A stretch of 64,000 bases of DNA from positions 6,564,001-6,628,000 of the forward strand of contig NZ_CP097800.1 in the NCBI RefSeq assembly GCF_000612545.2, written 5' to 3'. Below, piece by piece: positions 9,969 through 20,700 of this stretch (position 1 is its first letter; every line of letters begins with the position of its first letter). A program made the translations under genes and the position numbers. The notes under the pieces were generated by a model. That model did not search any database. It was not told the origin of the DNA and saw only the letters and a program-made list of their open reading frames with translations. Source of the DNA: Streptomyces sp. PCS3-D2 (GTDB lineage: Bacteria > Actinomycetota > Actinomycetes > Streptomycetales > Streptomycetaceae).

Positions 9969-10004
9969 GGGCGCCGCCCCACGGAAGTCCGCGGGGCGGC
10001 GCCC
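9969..10004 (+). terminator. hairpin terminator after polyketide hydroxylase
   Basis: The perfect 12-bp arms GGGCGCCGCCCC and GGGGCGGCGCCC lie about 27 bp after the hydroxylase stop and upstream of the cobalamin riboswitch. Confidence 0.7.
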
Positions 10005-10100
10005 GTCGAGTACGGCGACGGCCCACACGGCGTCTCATCCGGGCATCCGAATACCGGACAACTCTGCCCGCCGCCCGGCAACGGCATCTAGTCTGGCCGG

Positions 10101-10300
10101 GCAGCTGGTTCGCCCCGTCCGCCAGACGGGATGCGTCGTAAGAGGGAACCCGGTGGGAATCCGGGACTGCCCCGCAGCGGTGAGCGGGAACGACCGCCGT
10201 CATACGCACTGGGACCGCGACAGGTCCTGGGAAGCGACGGCCAGTAGGTGTCCGCCGGGAGACCGGCAGGCGCGCCCGCGAGTCCGAAGACCTGCCCGTT
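10101..10300 (+). promoter_or_regulatory. cobalamin (AdoCbl) riboswitch controlling metE
   Basis: Conserved riboswitch blocks appear in order: AGAGGGAACCCGGTGGGAATC, then CCGGGACTGCCCCGCAGCGG, the B12-box-like GACGGCCAGTAGG near 10237, and the closing AGTCCGAAGACCTGCC. It lies about 190 nt ahead of the metE start. The region after it, up to the RBS, has further G+C hairpins that may be the expression platform. Family knowledge: in Streptomyces such elements switch off the B12-independent methionine synthase when B12 is present, so that MetH is used. Confidence 0.93.
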
Positions 10301-10490
10301 GCCCGCGCGCGACCCGTCGTGCGCGGAGATCCCGGTGACCTCGTGGGCGGGTCGGCGAAACATCAGGCGGGCGACCGCGGGCGCGTACGTACGCGCACCG
10401 CAAACCGGTCGAGGTCCCTCCTGTCCGTCATCCCTTCGCGCTCCCGACCCGCACCGGGTCCACAGGAGACAGCTCGCGAAGGAGAGTTCC

Positions 10491-12824
10491 GTGACCAGCA
10501 AGACCCCCGCCCCCGCCGTCCGGACCGGTGCCGCCACCGTGTACGGCTACCCGCGCCAGGGCCGGAACCGGGAACTGAAGAAGGCAGTCGAGGGCTACTG
10601 GAGCGGCCGGGTCGGTGCCGAAGCCCTCCGGGGCGCGGCCCGAGAACTGCGCCGGACCAACTGGCAGCAGCTGACCGACGCCGGTATCACCGAGGTGCCC
10701 ACCGGCGACTTCTCGTACTACGACCACGTGCTGGACGCCAGTCTCATGGTCGGCGCCGTTCCCGCACGCCACCGCGCCGCCGTCGAAGCGGACGCCCTGG
10801 ACGGCTACTTCGCCATGGCGCGCGGCACCCAGGACGTGGCGCCGCTGGAGATGACCAAGTGGTTCGACACCAACTACCACTACCTGGTGCCGGAACTGGG
10901 CCCGGACACCGTCTTCACCGCCGACTCCTCCCGACAGGTGGCCGAGTTCGAGGAGGCACGCGCACTCGGCCACACCGCCCGCCCGGTGCTGGTCGGGCCC
11001 GTGACCTACCTGCTGCTGGCCAAGCCCGCCCCCGGTGTGGCGGCCGGTTTCGACCCCCTCGCCCTGCTCGACCGTCTGCTCCCCGTGTACGCACGCGTCC
11101 TCGCGGACCTGCGTGCGGCCGGTGCCGAGTGGGTCCAGTTGGACGAGCCCGCCCTCGTGCAGGACCGCACCCCCGCCGAACTGAGCGCCGCCGCCCGCGC
11201 CTACCGCGTGCTCGGCGCCGCGTCCGACCGGCCCAGGCTGCTCGTGGCCTCGTACTTCGACCGGCTCGGCGCGGCCCTGGAAGTGCTGGCCAAGGCCCCG
11301 GTGGACGGGCTCGCGCTGGACTTCACCGGCGCGGCCGCCGCCAACCTCGACGACCTCGCCGCCGTCGGCGGCCTGCCCGGCAAGCGCCTGGTCGCGGGTG
11401 TCGTCAACGGCCGCAACGTCTGGATCAACGACTTCGAGAAGTCCCTCGGCACGCTCGGCACCCTCCTCGGCCTCGCCGGCAGCGTCGACGTGGCCGCCTC
11501 CTGCTCGCTGCTCCACGTCCCGCTGGATGCCTCCGCCGAACGGGACATCGACCCGCAGGTCAGGCGCTGGCTCGCCTTCGCCCGGCAGAAGACCGCCGAG
11601 ATCGCCACGCTCGCCCGCGGACTCGCCCGCGGCACGGACGCCATCGCGGCCGAACTCGCCGCGAACCGGGCCGACCTGGCCTCCCGGACTCACTCGTCCG
11701 TCACCCGGGACCCCGCCGTCCGCGCCCGCACCGCGGACGTCACCGAAGCCGACGGCCGCCGCTCCCAGCCCTACGAGGAGCGGGCCGCCGCCCAGCGCGC
11801 CCGCCTCGGGCTGCCGCTGCTGCCCACGACCACCATCGGATCGTTCCCCCAGACCGCCGAACTGCGCAACGCCCGCGCCGATCTGCGGGCCGGCCGCATC
11901 GACACCGCCGGCTACGAGGAGCGCATCAGGGCGGAGATCCGGGAGGTCCTGGACTTCCAGGAGAAGGCGGGCATCGACGTGCTGGTGCACGGAGAGCCCG
12001 AACGGGGCGACATGGTCCAGTATTTCGCCGAGCAGCTGACCGGCTACCTCGCCCCGCGACACGGCTGGGTCCAGTCCTACGGCACCCGCTACGTCCGCCC
12101 GCCCGTCCTGGCCGGGGACGTCTCCCGCCCCGACCCGATGACCGTCCGCTGGACGGCGTACGCGCAGTCGCAGACGGCGAAGCCGGTCAAGGGCATGCTC
12201 ACCGGGCCCGTCACCATGCTCGCCTGGTCCTTCGTCCGTGACGACCAGCCGCTCGCGGACACCGCCCGGCAGGTTGCGCTGGCCCTGCGCGACGAGGTCA
12301 ACGACCTGGAGGCCGCCGGGACCTCCGTGATCCAGGTGGACGAGCCCGCGCTGCGGGAGACGCTGCCGCTGCGCGGCGCCGACCGCGCGGCCTACCTCGC
12401 CTGGGCCACCGAGTCCTTCCGGCTCACCACGGCGGGCGTCCGGCCGGACACCCAGATCCACACGCACATGTGCTACGCCGAGTTCGGCGACATCCTCGGG
12501 GCCATCGGGGACCTCGACGCCGACGTCATCAGCCTGGAGGCCGCCCGGTCCCACATGCAGGTCGCCGGTGAGCTGTCCGGCGCCGGCTACCCGCGCGAGG
12601 TCGGTCCGGGCGTCTGGGACATCCACTCGCCGCGGATCCCGTCCACCGACGAGGCCTCGGCGCTGCTGCGCGAGGGTCTCGGTGCCATCCCGGCCGAACG
12701 GCTGTGGGTCAATCCCGACTGCGGTCTCAAGACCCGGGCCTGGGCCGAGACCCGGGCCTCCCTGGAGAACCTGGTCGAGGCGGCCCGCAGGGTCCGCGGC
12801 GAGGTGATCGCAGCCGGTTCCTGA
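10491..12824 (+). CDS. metE: 5-methyltetrahydropteroyltriglutamate-homocysteine methyltransferase (cobalamin-independent methionine synthase)
   Basis: A 777-residue cytosolic enzyme transferring a methyl group from methyl-tetrahydrofolate polyglutamate to homocysteine. The N-terminal half carries GYPRQGRNRELKKAVEGYW and the substrate-binding region ending at KWFDTNYHYLVPE. The C-terminal barrel has LPTTTIGSFPQT, DVLVHGEPERGDMVQYF, QVDEPALRE and the zinc-site stretches IHTHMCYAEFGD and NPDCGLKTR, all intact. GTG 10491 is chosen because GAAGGAGAG precedes it. The longer open frame runs back through the riboswitch and is not coding. Expression is expected to be repressed by B12. A hairpin overlapping the stop separates it from the convergent TetR gene. 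Confidence 0.96.
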   Translation: MTSKTPAPAVRTGAATVYGYPRQGRNRELKKAVEGYWSGRVGAEALRGAARELRRTNWQQLTDAGITEVPTGDFSYYDHVLDASLMVGAVPARHRAAVEADALDGYFAMARGTQDVAPLEMTKWFDTNYHYLVPELGPDTVFTADSSRQVAEFEEARALGHTARPVLVGPVTYLLLAKPAPGVAAGFDPLALLDRLLPVYARVLADLRAAGAEWVQLDEPALVQDRTPAELSAAARAYRVLGAASDRPRLLVASYFDRLGAALEVLAKAPVDGLALDFTGAAAANLDDLAAVGGLPGKRLVAGVVNGRNVWINDFEKSLGTLGTLLGLAGSVDVAASCSLLHVPLDASAERDIDPQVRRWLAFARQKTAEIATLARGLARGTDAIAAELAANRADLASRTHSSVTRDPAVRARTADVTEADGRRSQPYEERAAAQRARLGLPLLPTTTIGSFPQTAELRNARADLRAGRIDTAGYEERIRAEIREVLDFQEKAGIDVLVHGEPERGDMVQYFAEQLTGYLAPRHGWVQSYGTRYVRPPVLAGDVSRPDPMTVRWTAYAQSQTAKPVKGMLTGPVTMLAWSFVRDDQPLADTARQVALALRDEVNDLEAAGTSVIQVDEPALRETLPLRGADRAAYLAWATESFRLTTAGVRPDTQIHTHMCYAEFGDILGAIGDLDADVISLEAARSHMQVAGELSGAGYPREVGPGVWDIHSPRIPSTDEASALLREGLGAIPAERLWVNPDCGLKTRAWAETRASLENLVEAARRVRGEVIAAGS

Positions 12825-12854
12825 CGGGTCGGGCGGGTCGCCCGGCCCGTCAGG
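12820..12854. terminator. bidirectional hairpin between metE and TetR gene
   Basis: The arms CCTGACGGG and CCCGTCAGG are extended by GTCGGGC/GCCCGG and span both stop codons of the convergent genes. Confidence 0.6.
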
Positions 12855-13536
12855 CGGAGAGAGGGGGAACGGCGTACTCCGCGTGCGGCCGGTCCCCGCC
12901 TCCGTCCCGGTCCCCGCCTCCGTCCCGGTCTGCCCGCCCGGCGGCGGTCCCGGTGAGCCCCGCGACATGGTCGGTGATCATGTCGAGGATGGCCGCCGAG
13001 ACCGCGGCGTCGCCGAGGACGAGGTGGTTGAGGGTCAGACCGTCCGTCATGGCGGCCAGGTACCGGGCCAGCACGTGCACCGGCACGCGGAGCTCGAAGG
13101 GCATCAGGAGGCGGAGCTGCTCGATGAGCTCGGTGTAGGTGTCGGAGTACAGCTCGTACTGGCGCCGTGCCAGGTGCTCGAACCCGGGTCGGCGCAGGGC
13201 GTACTGCGTGAGCTCGTAGGTGAGCATGTGCTCGCCCGGGTTGGCGGCCACGTGGTCCCAGTACGCCTGGAAGCCGGCCCGGATGGTCTCGCGCAGGGTG
13301 GCCCGCGGCCGGATGGCCTCCCGCGCCACCGTGATGCCGTGCTCGGTGATCGCGACGATGACCGATTCCAGCAGGGCCTGCTTGGAGTCGAAGCAGTAGT
13401 GGAAGACGCTCAGGGACACACCGGCCTCGGCGCAGATCGACCGCGTCGTCGCCCTGGCGACGCCGTCGCGGGCCATCACGCGGATCGCCGCCTCGGTCAG
13501 CTGGCGGCGTCGCTCGGCCGACGGCATCCGTGCCAT
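12850..13536 (-). CDS. TetR-family transcriptional regulator
   Basis: A 228-residue regulator starting at ATG 13536 (MARMPSAERRRQLTEAA). The N-terminal helix-turn-helix is typical: VMARDGVARATTRSICAEAGVSLSVFHYCFDSKQALLESV. The ligand-binding domain includes a hydrophobic dimer region (VLARYLAAMTDGLTLNHLV). The C-terminus carries a short tandem repeat (DRDGGGDRDGGGDR) from a 17-bp DNA repeat. The ligand and targets are unknown. It is the only gene between metE and the secreted dipeptidase-like gene, with which it shares orientation but not an obvious transcript, because a strong hairpin lies between them. Confidence 0.85.
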   Translation of the reverse strand: MARMPSAERRRQLTEAAIRVMARDGVARATTRSICAEAGVSLSVFHYCFDSKQALLESVIVAITEHGITVAREAIRPRATLRETIRAGFQAYWDHVAANPGEHMLTYELTQYALRRPGFEHLARRQYELYSDTYTELIEQLRLLMPFELRVPVHVLARYLAAMTDGLTLNHLVLGDAAVSAAILDMITDHVAGLTGTAAGRADRDGGGDRDGGGDRPHAEYAVPPLSA

Positions 13537-13600
13537 GGGCGTCGTTCCCTTCGTTCCGTGCGGTGCGGTGCGGTGTGCGGTGCCGTGCGGTCGGGCAAAG

Positions 13601-13646
13601 GCGTCCGGGGCCGGCCGGATCGGCGGATCCGGCCGGCCCCGGACGC
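13601..13646 (-). terminator. hairpin terminator after secreted hydrolase gene
   Basis: The long arms GCGTCCGGGGCCGGCCGG and CCGGCCGGCCCCGGACGC lie just downstream of the stop of the minus-strand secreted protein gene. Confidence 0.7.
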
Positions 13647-13662
13647 GGGGCGTGAGCACGAG

Positions 13663-15726
13663 TCAGCTGCTGTAGACCCCGACCTCGTAGAGCGAGTACC
13701 CCCACTGCGTGCCGCGCTGCACCCCGTGGACGCGAACGTAGCGGGCCGTGGTGCCGGTGAACAGGGCCGTGTCCAGACCGCCGTCACCGGTGGTGGTGGA
13801 CCACGCCGACTGCCAGGTGGTGCCGTCGTTCGACAGCTCGATGCGGTAGGCCCGCCCGTGCGCCCGCTCCCAGTCGAGGGTGACGCGCTTGACCAGGTGG
13901 GCCGATCCGAGATCGATCTTGATCCACTGGTCGTCGCTCCAGTTGCTCGCCCAGCGGGTGCTCGTGTTCCCGTCGACGGCCCGCGAGGGGGCGTAGCTCG
14001 TGAACGGGTTCCACTCCGACGAGCTGGCCGTGGCGGACGCGCCCGCGGCGAGGTTCACTCCGGCCTTGTGCTTCTCGGACGAACCCCACGTGGTGAGGTA
14101 GGACTCGGCGCCGCGGAAGAGGTCGTCGACCACGTCCTGGCCGCCGACGATCCGGAGGTCCTCGATCCAGTCCGGCACCAGGCCGTAGTGCGAGGCACCG
14201 TCGGTGTTGAGGTCCCAGGTGCGCTGCCCGGTGGTCTGCCGGTCGATGACGGAGCCGCCGTCGACGCTGCGGAACGGGTAGCGGACCGGGTTCGGGGTGT
14301 CGGCCCCGCGCGGCCCGGGCCAGCCGCCGACGCCGTTCATGTCGGTGCCGTAGCCGTAGCCGACGCCGTACTTGTCGCGCAGGGCGTTCTTGGCCTTGGC
14401 CTCGGCACTGAAGCCCTCGGCCCCGCCCATGTACTGGGCGACGAAGCCGCCGAGCTTGTAGAGCCGCTCGGTCCAGTTGTCGTCCATCCAGCTGTGCGAG
14501 GAGATGACGCCCGGGTAGGACTCCGACTCCAGGATGTCGAAGGCCCGGCCGGCGGCCTTGACGCTCATGTGGTCGATTTCGAGCATCATCTTGCGTTTCA
14601 TCATCCCGCGCACCGCGTACTCGCCGAGCTCGGTCAGACCGCGCGTGTTGCACTGCGCGTCCGCCGCGTACGAGGGCACGGAGACGCCCGCGGGGAGCTC
14701 CTGCTGCGCCGCGGGAGCGGCCGCGAGCCCGATGGGGTTGTCGTGCTGCGGGCCGGTGCACTTCTCCGTCTTCCAGAAGGTGCCCGTCGACAGGAACTGG
14801 CCGACGTTGATCGCGGTGCCGAGGGCGCCCTGGTCGAACCGGACCCCGCACAGGGCGTTGTCGAACTTGTGGCAGAGGAACATGCTCCGCACGCCCAGCC
14901 GGTGCAGCTCGTCGAGGCCCCGGTCGATGTCCTCCTTGCTGCACTGCGCGAAGTCCAGGATCTGCTTGCAGCCGAACGGCTCGGAGGTCTCGACGCCGAG
15001 GACGACGGCCAGCTTGCCCTGCTTGACGACCTCACGGGCCTGGGCGGAGTCGGTGACGATCCGGAACCAGCCCTTCCCGGGGCCGCCGTACATCGTGTCG
15101 ATGTAGGACTGCATGTCGTACGTCTTCTGCGCTTCGAGCCGGATGGCGGTCATCTCGTCGCAGCCGCGGTCCTTGAAGAAGTAGACCGAGCAGATCACGC
15201 CGTTGGTGACGAGGTCGTTGACGAGCACGCGCTGGCCGCCGCGCCAGGCGCGTTCGACCCACGCGTAGTAGTTCTGCTGGTGGGTGAGCGAGTCGTGGGC
15301 GGGCCAGTCCTTGAAGGTCGGCCAGCCGTTCGGGTCGTGCTTGCCGTCGCCACCCTTGGTGATGAAGTCGAAGATCGCCAGGGTGCCGTCGGGGTAGTGC
15401 TCGGGGCAGTCCTTGAGCGCGTCGGCCACGCCCCTCTCGGAGAAGGGCTTTCCGCAGATGAGGCGTCCGCCGAAGCCCTCGTTGGACATCAGGTGGTCGT
15501 GGGCGTCGACGAATCCGCGGACCCGTCCCTGGGAATCGGTGCCCTTGAAGGGTTCACCGGTGACGTTGATCTCGGAGTCGGGTGCGGGCCGTGCCACCGG
15601 ATTCCACCAGCCGGGGTCTGCGGCGGAGCTGGGCACGGGGCCGAGCACCATCGCCACCACGGCGAGGAGCAATGACAGGACCGCGATCGGGCTGCGCCTG
15701 GGGTGCTTGTCTCGGGAAATGGTCAT
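13663..15726 (-). CDS. secreted peptidase M19 (membrane dipeptidase)-like hydrolase with C-terminal F5/8C (discoidin/CBM32) domain
   Basis: A 687-residue protein with a signal peptide ending near residue 35 (VLSLLLAVVAMVLGPVPSSAA). Metal-site candidates match the M19 pattern in order: DAHDH (His76, His78), GVE (Glu246), IDHMS (His386), ISSHSW (His411) and GTDMNG (Asp462). The sequence after SSHS, DNWTERLYKLGGFVAQ, also resembles M19 enzymes. Several cysteines suggest disulfides. Residues about 556-687 form an F5/8 type C carbohydrate-binding module (SSSEWNPFTSYAPSRAVDGN; RWASNWSDDQWIKIDLG). Likely a secreted, glycan-anchored metallohydrolase; the substrate is unknown. ATG 15726 is used; GTG 15729 is equally possible. 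Confidence 0.78.
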   Translation of the reverse strand: MTISRDKHPRRSPIAVLSLLLAVVAMVLGPVPSSAADPGWWNPVARPAPDSEINVTGEPFKGTDSQGRVRGFVDAHDHLMSNEGFGGRLICGKPFSERGVADALKDCPEHYPDGTLAIFDFITKGGDGKHDPNGWPTFKDWPAHDSLTHQQNYYAWVERAWRGGQRVLVNDLVTNGVICSVYFFKDRGCDEMTAIRLEAQKTYDMQSYIDTMYGGPGKGWFRIVTDSAQAREVVKQGKLAVVLGVETSEPFGCKQILDFAQCSKEDIDRGLDELHRLGVRSMFLCHKFDNALCGVRFDQGALGTAINVGQFLSTGTFWKTEKCTGPQHDNPIGLAAAPAAQQELPAGVSVPSYAADAQCNTRGLTELGEYAVRGMMKRKMMLEIDHMSVKAAGRAFDILESESYPGVISSHSWMDDNWTERLYKLGGFVAQYMGGAEGFSAEAKAKNALRDKYGVGYGYGTDMNGVGGWPGPRGADTPNPVRYPFRSVDGGSVIDRQTTGQRTWDLNTDGASHYGLVPDWIEDLRIVGGQDVVDDLFRGAESYLTTWGSSEKHKAGVNLAAGASATASSSEWNPFTSYAPSRAVDGNTSTRWASNWSDDQWIKIDLGSAHLVKRVTLDWERAHGRAYRIELSNDGTTWQSAWSTTTGDGGLDTALFTGTTARYVRVHGVQRGTQWGYSLYEVGVYSS

Positions 15727-15985
15727 CACTCACGTCTTCGGTCAGCGGATGGCGCGGTGGAGGAGATGCCGGACCCGTTCGGGGACGCGACGGCCGCGGA
15801 AGGCCTTGAAATTGTCATGAACCCGCAAACGGTGGGTCGAGAATCGCCACTGTCGTCGACGGAGTCAAGAGTCCGGGACAGATGACCTGATGATTCGTCA
15901 GGCGCACGCTCGCGTGACCGGGCGGGGACGGGCCCGTCCGGCGTGGCCGGACGACGTGAGCCACGGGACCGCCTACCGTCGGGGT

Positions 15986-16270
15986 ATGAGTGGGATGGCC
16001 GTGGTGTACGAGGTGGAGGATCCGGCGGCGGCGCACGCCGGAGGGGCCGGCGGCGCGGGCGGAGAGGCGGCGGTCGTGCGCGTCCACGCGGCGCCCGCCG
16101 CGCCCGGGATGCCCGGTGTCCCCGGACCGCGGACCTACTGCGGCAGGGACACCTTCGCGATGCGGGCCGCTCCGCGGACGCCCGCGGAGCGGCCCGGCCC
16201 GACCTGGTACGAGGACGGGTACGCGGACCGGGTCTGCCCCGCCTGCGACGAGGCGGTGGGCACCGGCTGA
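15986..16270 (+). CDS. small cysteine-containing protein, possible zinc ribbon
   Basis: A 94-residue protein. The first half is Ala/Gly-rich; the second half looks conserved, with YCGRDTFAMRAAPRTP, then WYEDGYADRVCPACDEAVG. The C...CxxC spacing suggests metal binding, but only three cysteines are present. I do not recognise the family. ATG 15986 is chosen from the run of in-frame starts as the one closest to the conserved part; no strong RBS is visible. It converges on the serine hydrolase gene with about 30 bp between stops. Confidence 0.5.
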   Translation: MSGMAVVYEVEDPAAAHAGGAGGAGGEAAVVRVHAAPAAPGMPGVPGPRTYCGRDTFAMRAAPRTPAERPGPTWYEDGYADRVCPACDEAVGTG

Positions 16271-16302
16271 GCCGCCGGGGCGGTGCCGGGCCGGGCGGAG
16301 CG

Positions 16303-17598
<1,296 letters not shown>

Positions 17599-17642
17599 TC
17601 ATCGATGAGGGGCAGCCGGGGCGTGAGCCGCAACGCGCCGTT

Positions 17643-19271
17643 CTAGGAGGGAAGTTCCAGCAGGCGGAGCGCCTCCTGGCGCATTTCCACCTTGCGGACC
17701 TTCCCGGTGACGGTCATGGGGAACTCCTCCACGACGTGCACGTAGCGCGGGATCTTGAAGTGGGCCAGCCTGCCCGCGCAGTACGCGCGGACTGCGTCCG
17801 CGGTCAGCGGCTCGGCGCCCTCGCGCATCCGCACCCACGCCATCAGCTCCTCCCCGTACTTGGGGTCGGGCACCCCGATCACCTGGACGTCGACGACGTC
17901 CGGGTGCGTGTGGAGGAACTCCTCGATCTCGCGCGGGTAGAGGTTCTCCCCACCGCGGATCACCATGTCCTTGATCCGGCCGGTGATGCTGAGGTAGCCG
18001 TCGTCGTCCATCACGGCCAGGTCGCCCGTGTGCATCCAGCGGGCGGCGTCGACGGCCTCCGCGGTGCGCTCGGGCTCCTCCCAGTAGCCGAGCATCACCG
18101 AGTAGCCGCGCGTGCACAGTTCACCCGGTTCACCGCGGGGGACCGTCCGCCCGGTCCGCGGATCGACCACCTTCACCTCCAGGTGCGGCCCGACGCGGCC
18201 CACGGTGGACACCCGGCGCTCGACGGAGTCGTCTGCGCGGGTCTGCGTCGACACCGGCGAGGTCTCGGTCATCCCGTAGCAGATGGACACCTCGGCCATG
18301 CCCATGCGCCCGATGACCTCCCGCATGACCTCGACCGGGCACGGCGAGCCCGCCATGATCCCGGTGCGCAGGCTGGACAGGTCGTAGGAGTCGAGGCCGG
18401 GCTGCGCCAGTTCGGCGATGAACATCGTGGGGACCCCGTAGAGCGAGGTGCACCTCTCCGACTCCACCGCGGCCAGGGTGGCCGCCGGGTCGAAGGACGG
18501 CGCGGGGATCACCATGGCGGCACCGTGACTGGTGCAGGCGAGGTTGCCCATGACCATGCCGAAGCAGTGGTAGAACGGCACCGGGATGCAGACCCGGTCC
18601 TGCTCGGTGTAATGGCACAGCTCGCCCACGAAGAAGCCGTTGTTCAGGATGTTGTGGTGCGAGAGGGTCGCGCCCTTGGGGAATCCGGTGGTCCCCGACG
18701 TGTACTGGATGTTGATGGCGTCGTCCGGGCTGAGCGAGGCCTGCGCACGGGCCAGGTCTGCCGGGTCGCCCCGGCGGCCGCGCTCCAGTAGGGAGTCCCA
18801 CAGGGGACCGCCGAGCACGGCCACGAACTCCAGGGTGGGGCACCGAGGGCGCACCTCCTCGATCATGGCGGTGTAGTCGGAGGTCTTGAAGCGGTCGGCG
18901 GCGGCCAGCAGCCGGATGCCGGACTGCCGCAGCACGTACTCCAGTTCGTGGGAGCGGTAGGCGGGGTTCACCGTGACGAGGACCGCGCCGATCCGGGCGG
19001 TGGCGTACTGCACCAGTGTCCACTCCGCGCGGTTGGGGGCCCAGATTCCGACGCGGTCGCCCTTGGCGATGCCCAGGTCGAGCAGACCGAGCGCGAGGGC
19101 GTCGACGTCGGCGGCCAGCTCTGCGTACGTCCACCGGCGGCCGGCAGCCACGTCGACGAGGGCATCGCGGTCGGGGAACCTGCGTACCGTCCGGTCCAGG
19201 TTCTCGCCGATGGTGTCACCGAGCAGCGGCACTTCGCAGACCCCGGACGCGTAACTCGATGCGGCAGACAC
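17643..19271 (-). CDS. long/medium-chain acyl-CoA synthetase (AMP-forming)
   Basis: A 542-residue ANL-superfamily adenylating enzyme. GTG 19271 is chosen because AGGAGG precedes it. Motifs: [18 protein letters not shown] (P-loop), [41 protein letters not shown] and the catalytic lysine region [13 protein letters not shown]. It activates a carboxylic acid to acyl-AMP, then acyl-CoA. The chain-length preference cannot be read from sequence. It is close to FadD-like enzymes such as those in SCO-type fatty acid catabolism. It lies next to the AfsA gene but is separated from it by a terminator and about 345 bp. Confidence 0.92.
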   Translation of the reverse strand: MSAASSYASGVCEVPLLGDTIGENLDRTVRRFPDRDALVDVAAGRRWTYAELAADVDALALGLLDLGIAKGDRVGIWAPNRAEWTLVQYATARIGAVLVTVNPAYRSHELEYVLRQSGIRLLAAADRFKTSDYTAMIEEVRPRCPTLEFVAVLGGPLWDSLLERGRRGDPADLARAQASLSPDDAINIQYTSGTTGFPKGATLSHHNILNNGFFVGELCHYTEQDRVCIPVPFYHCFGMVMGNLACTSHGAAMVIPAPSFDPAATLAAVESERCTSLYGVPTMFIAELAQPGLDSYDLSSLRTGIMAGSPCPVEVMREVIGRMGMAEVSICYGMTETSPVSTQTRADDSVERRVSTVGRVGPHLEVKVVDPRTGRTVPRGEPGELCTRGYSVMLGYWEEPERTAEAVDAARWMHTGDLAVMDDDGYLSITGRIKDMVIRGGENLYPREIEEFLHTHPDVVDVQVIGVPDPKYGEELMAWVRMREGAEPLTADAVRAYCAGRLAHFKIPRYVHVVEEFPMTVTGKVRKVEMRQEALRLLELPS

Positions 19272-19553
19272 ATGGACCTCCTGGAGACGGACTGGCGGGC
19301 GTGCGGACAGGCGGGCGGCCTGGGGCGGTCGCGCCGGGAACATACTGACGGGGTGACGGGGAGCCCCCTGCCAGCCTGCCCCGGGTGCGCGGGTGCCTAC
19401 GCCTACGCCTACGCCTGCGCGACGGGCCGGGGCCCGAGGTCCCGGGCGGTCCGCGGCGTACGAAGGCGGCCCCGCGGTGCGTGACGCCCGCTCACGTCCG
19501 GTGCGCTCGGCCGGGTCCGGGGGGTCGGAGGCGGGGCGGCCGAGGACGAACGG
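19272..19553. other. gene-poor interval with a short hexanucleotide repeat
   Basis: This stretch lies between the acyl-CoA ligase start and the AfsA-gene terminator. I see no credible gene. At 19396-19420 there is a tandem run of GCCTAC units (about four copies), probably a simple slipped-strand repeat. Confidence 0.5.
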
Positions 19554-19589
19554 AAGGCGCCCGCCGGGCAGAACCCGGGCGGGCGCCTT
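19554..19589 (-). terminator. hairpin terminator after afsA-like gene
   Basis: The 12-bp arms AAGGCGCCCGCC and GGCGGGCGCCTT lie 28 bp downstream of the AfsA-homologue stop on the minus strand. Confidence 0.7.
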
Positions 19590-19616
19590 CTGTCGTACAC
19601 GTGGGGCGGGGAAGGG

Positions 19617-20597
19617 TCAGGGCGTGGAGAAGGTGCGCCGGGGCGCGGGCGCCATGGCGGTGATCGTCGCCGTGGCCGTGAAGACCTCCTCGCCGTTCTG
19701 TCGGGCCACGACCCGCACGGGAAGCCGGCGGCCGTCCGGCGCAGCCGTCCGGTCGGGGAGCGCGGTCGTTTCGATCCAGCAGGGCGAGTTCAGCTCCGCG
19801 TAGCGGAAGAACCGCATCTCCATGTCGGTCAGGACGCCCCGGCGGGGGAAGGCGGAGGCGTACGCGGCCTGGCGGACGGCCTCCAGCAGCAGCATGCCGG
19901 GAGCGTGGTCGACGGGGTGGTCGAAGAGAATCGGGTGGTTGATGTCGGCCCGCAGCTGCGCCCGGTGGGTCGAGCTGGTCGGGGAGAGGACCACGTCGTG
20001 GAAGCGGTCGCGGCACACCCGCCGGGGCGTCATCGGCGGCGGGAGCGGGATGACGCGGGCGGCCACCTGCGCGAGGTCGCCGTTTCCGCCGCGCAGGCGC
20101 TGGTAGACGGCTTCGGGCTGGTTGGTGAACGCCGCTTCGGCGGTACCCAGGAACTCCCCGTCCCGGGTGGCCGTGACGTGCATGGTCAGGCCCGCCAGCC
20201 GGCGTCCCCGGCGGGCTATGCCGGAGCAGCGGATGTGGAGCACGATGTCGGCCGGTCTTGAACCGACCACGAGGGCAGCGGGGTTGGCCGAGTAGCTGAA
20301 GGTGTCCCAGATCTGGCGGTGGCCGAAGGGCACGTCGTACGCCACATGGCTGAGCAGCGGGATGGCCTGGCGGACGGATTCGGCCAGGAGGAGCGGGTCG
20401 TGGTGGCCCGCGTCGGGCGAGTAGAAGCTGTGGGCGCGGGGCCACTGGGCGGTGATGACGTACTCGTCGGGAGCGACGGAACGCCATCCGGTGAGCAGGA
20501 CTTCGGAGTGTGCGCTCTTGTGCACGTATTCCCGTGGTAACGCGCTGCTGAGCGAGGCGGTCGCGGGCGAGGTGGAGTGAGCAGCTGACACAGTCAT
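19617..20597 (-). CDS. A-factor/gamma-butyrolactone biosynthesis protein, AfsA/ScbA family
   Basis: A 326-residue protein with two AfsA hot-dog domains. The hallmark EYVHKSAHSEVLLT (about residues 23-36) and HDPLLLAESVRQA mark the first; NHPILFDHPVDHAPGMLLLEAVRQAAYA marks the second. Family role: condenses a beta-ketoacyl thioester with dihydroxyacetone phosphate, the key step of gamma-butyrolactone signal synthesis. Leu20 is encoded by TTA (20540-20538, minus), so translation should depend on the bldA tRNA. It is divergent from the ScbR-type receptor gene, the standard signal/receptor pair layout, and shares the ARE-containing 103-bp intergenic region. Confidence 0.92.
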   Translation of the reverse strand: MTVSAAHSTSPATASLSSALPREYVHKSAHSEVLLTGWRSVAPDEYVITAQWPRAHSFYSPDAGHHDPLLLAESVRQAIPLLSHVAYDVPFGHRQIWDTFSYSANPAALVVGSRPADIVLHIRCSGIARRGRRLAGLTMHVTATRDGEFLGTAEAAFTNQPEAVYQRLRGGNGDLAQVAARVIPLPPPMTPRRVCRDRFHDVVLSPTSSTHRAQLRADINHPILFDHPVDHAPGMLLLEAVRQAAYASAFPRRGVLTDMEMRFFRYAELNSPCWIETTALPDRTAAPDGRRLPVRVVARQNGEEVFTATATITAMAPAPRRTFSTP

Positions 20598-20655
20598 TGG
20601 TTGAGCCCCCCTGGAACGTCGGACATGAGCTGGTGCTTGTTCGGCGCTGGGTCCT

Positions 20656-20681
20656 AAAATAAAGGATGTTCGTTTTTTTTG
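20656..20681. promoter_or_regulatory. ARE-like operator (gamma-butyrolactone receptor binding site)
   Basis: An imperfect palindrome, AAAATAAAGGATG followed by TTCGTTTTTTTTG, lies in the afsA-scbR intergenic region 20-45 bp upstream of the receptor start. The A/T-rich ends and GTTCGTTTT half-site resemble autoregulatory elements bound by ScbR/ArpA-type receptors. The position fits autorepression of the receptor and control of the afsA-like gene. Confidence 0.6.
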
Positions 20682-20700
20682 TCGAGAAGGTTAGGTGCAC

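Noticed and set aside
10248-10490. Upstream extension of the metE frame by 81 codons
   Set aside because: It runs through the cobalamin riboswitch and has no RBS; the GTG at 10491 has a strong RBS and matches MetE length.
19396-19420. GCCTAC tandem run as a possible CRISPR or regulatory array
   Set aside because: Units are 6 bp and contiguous with no spacers; it is a simple sequence repeat.
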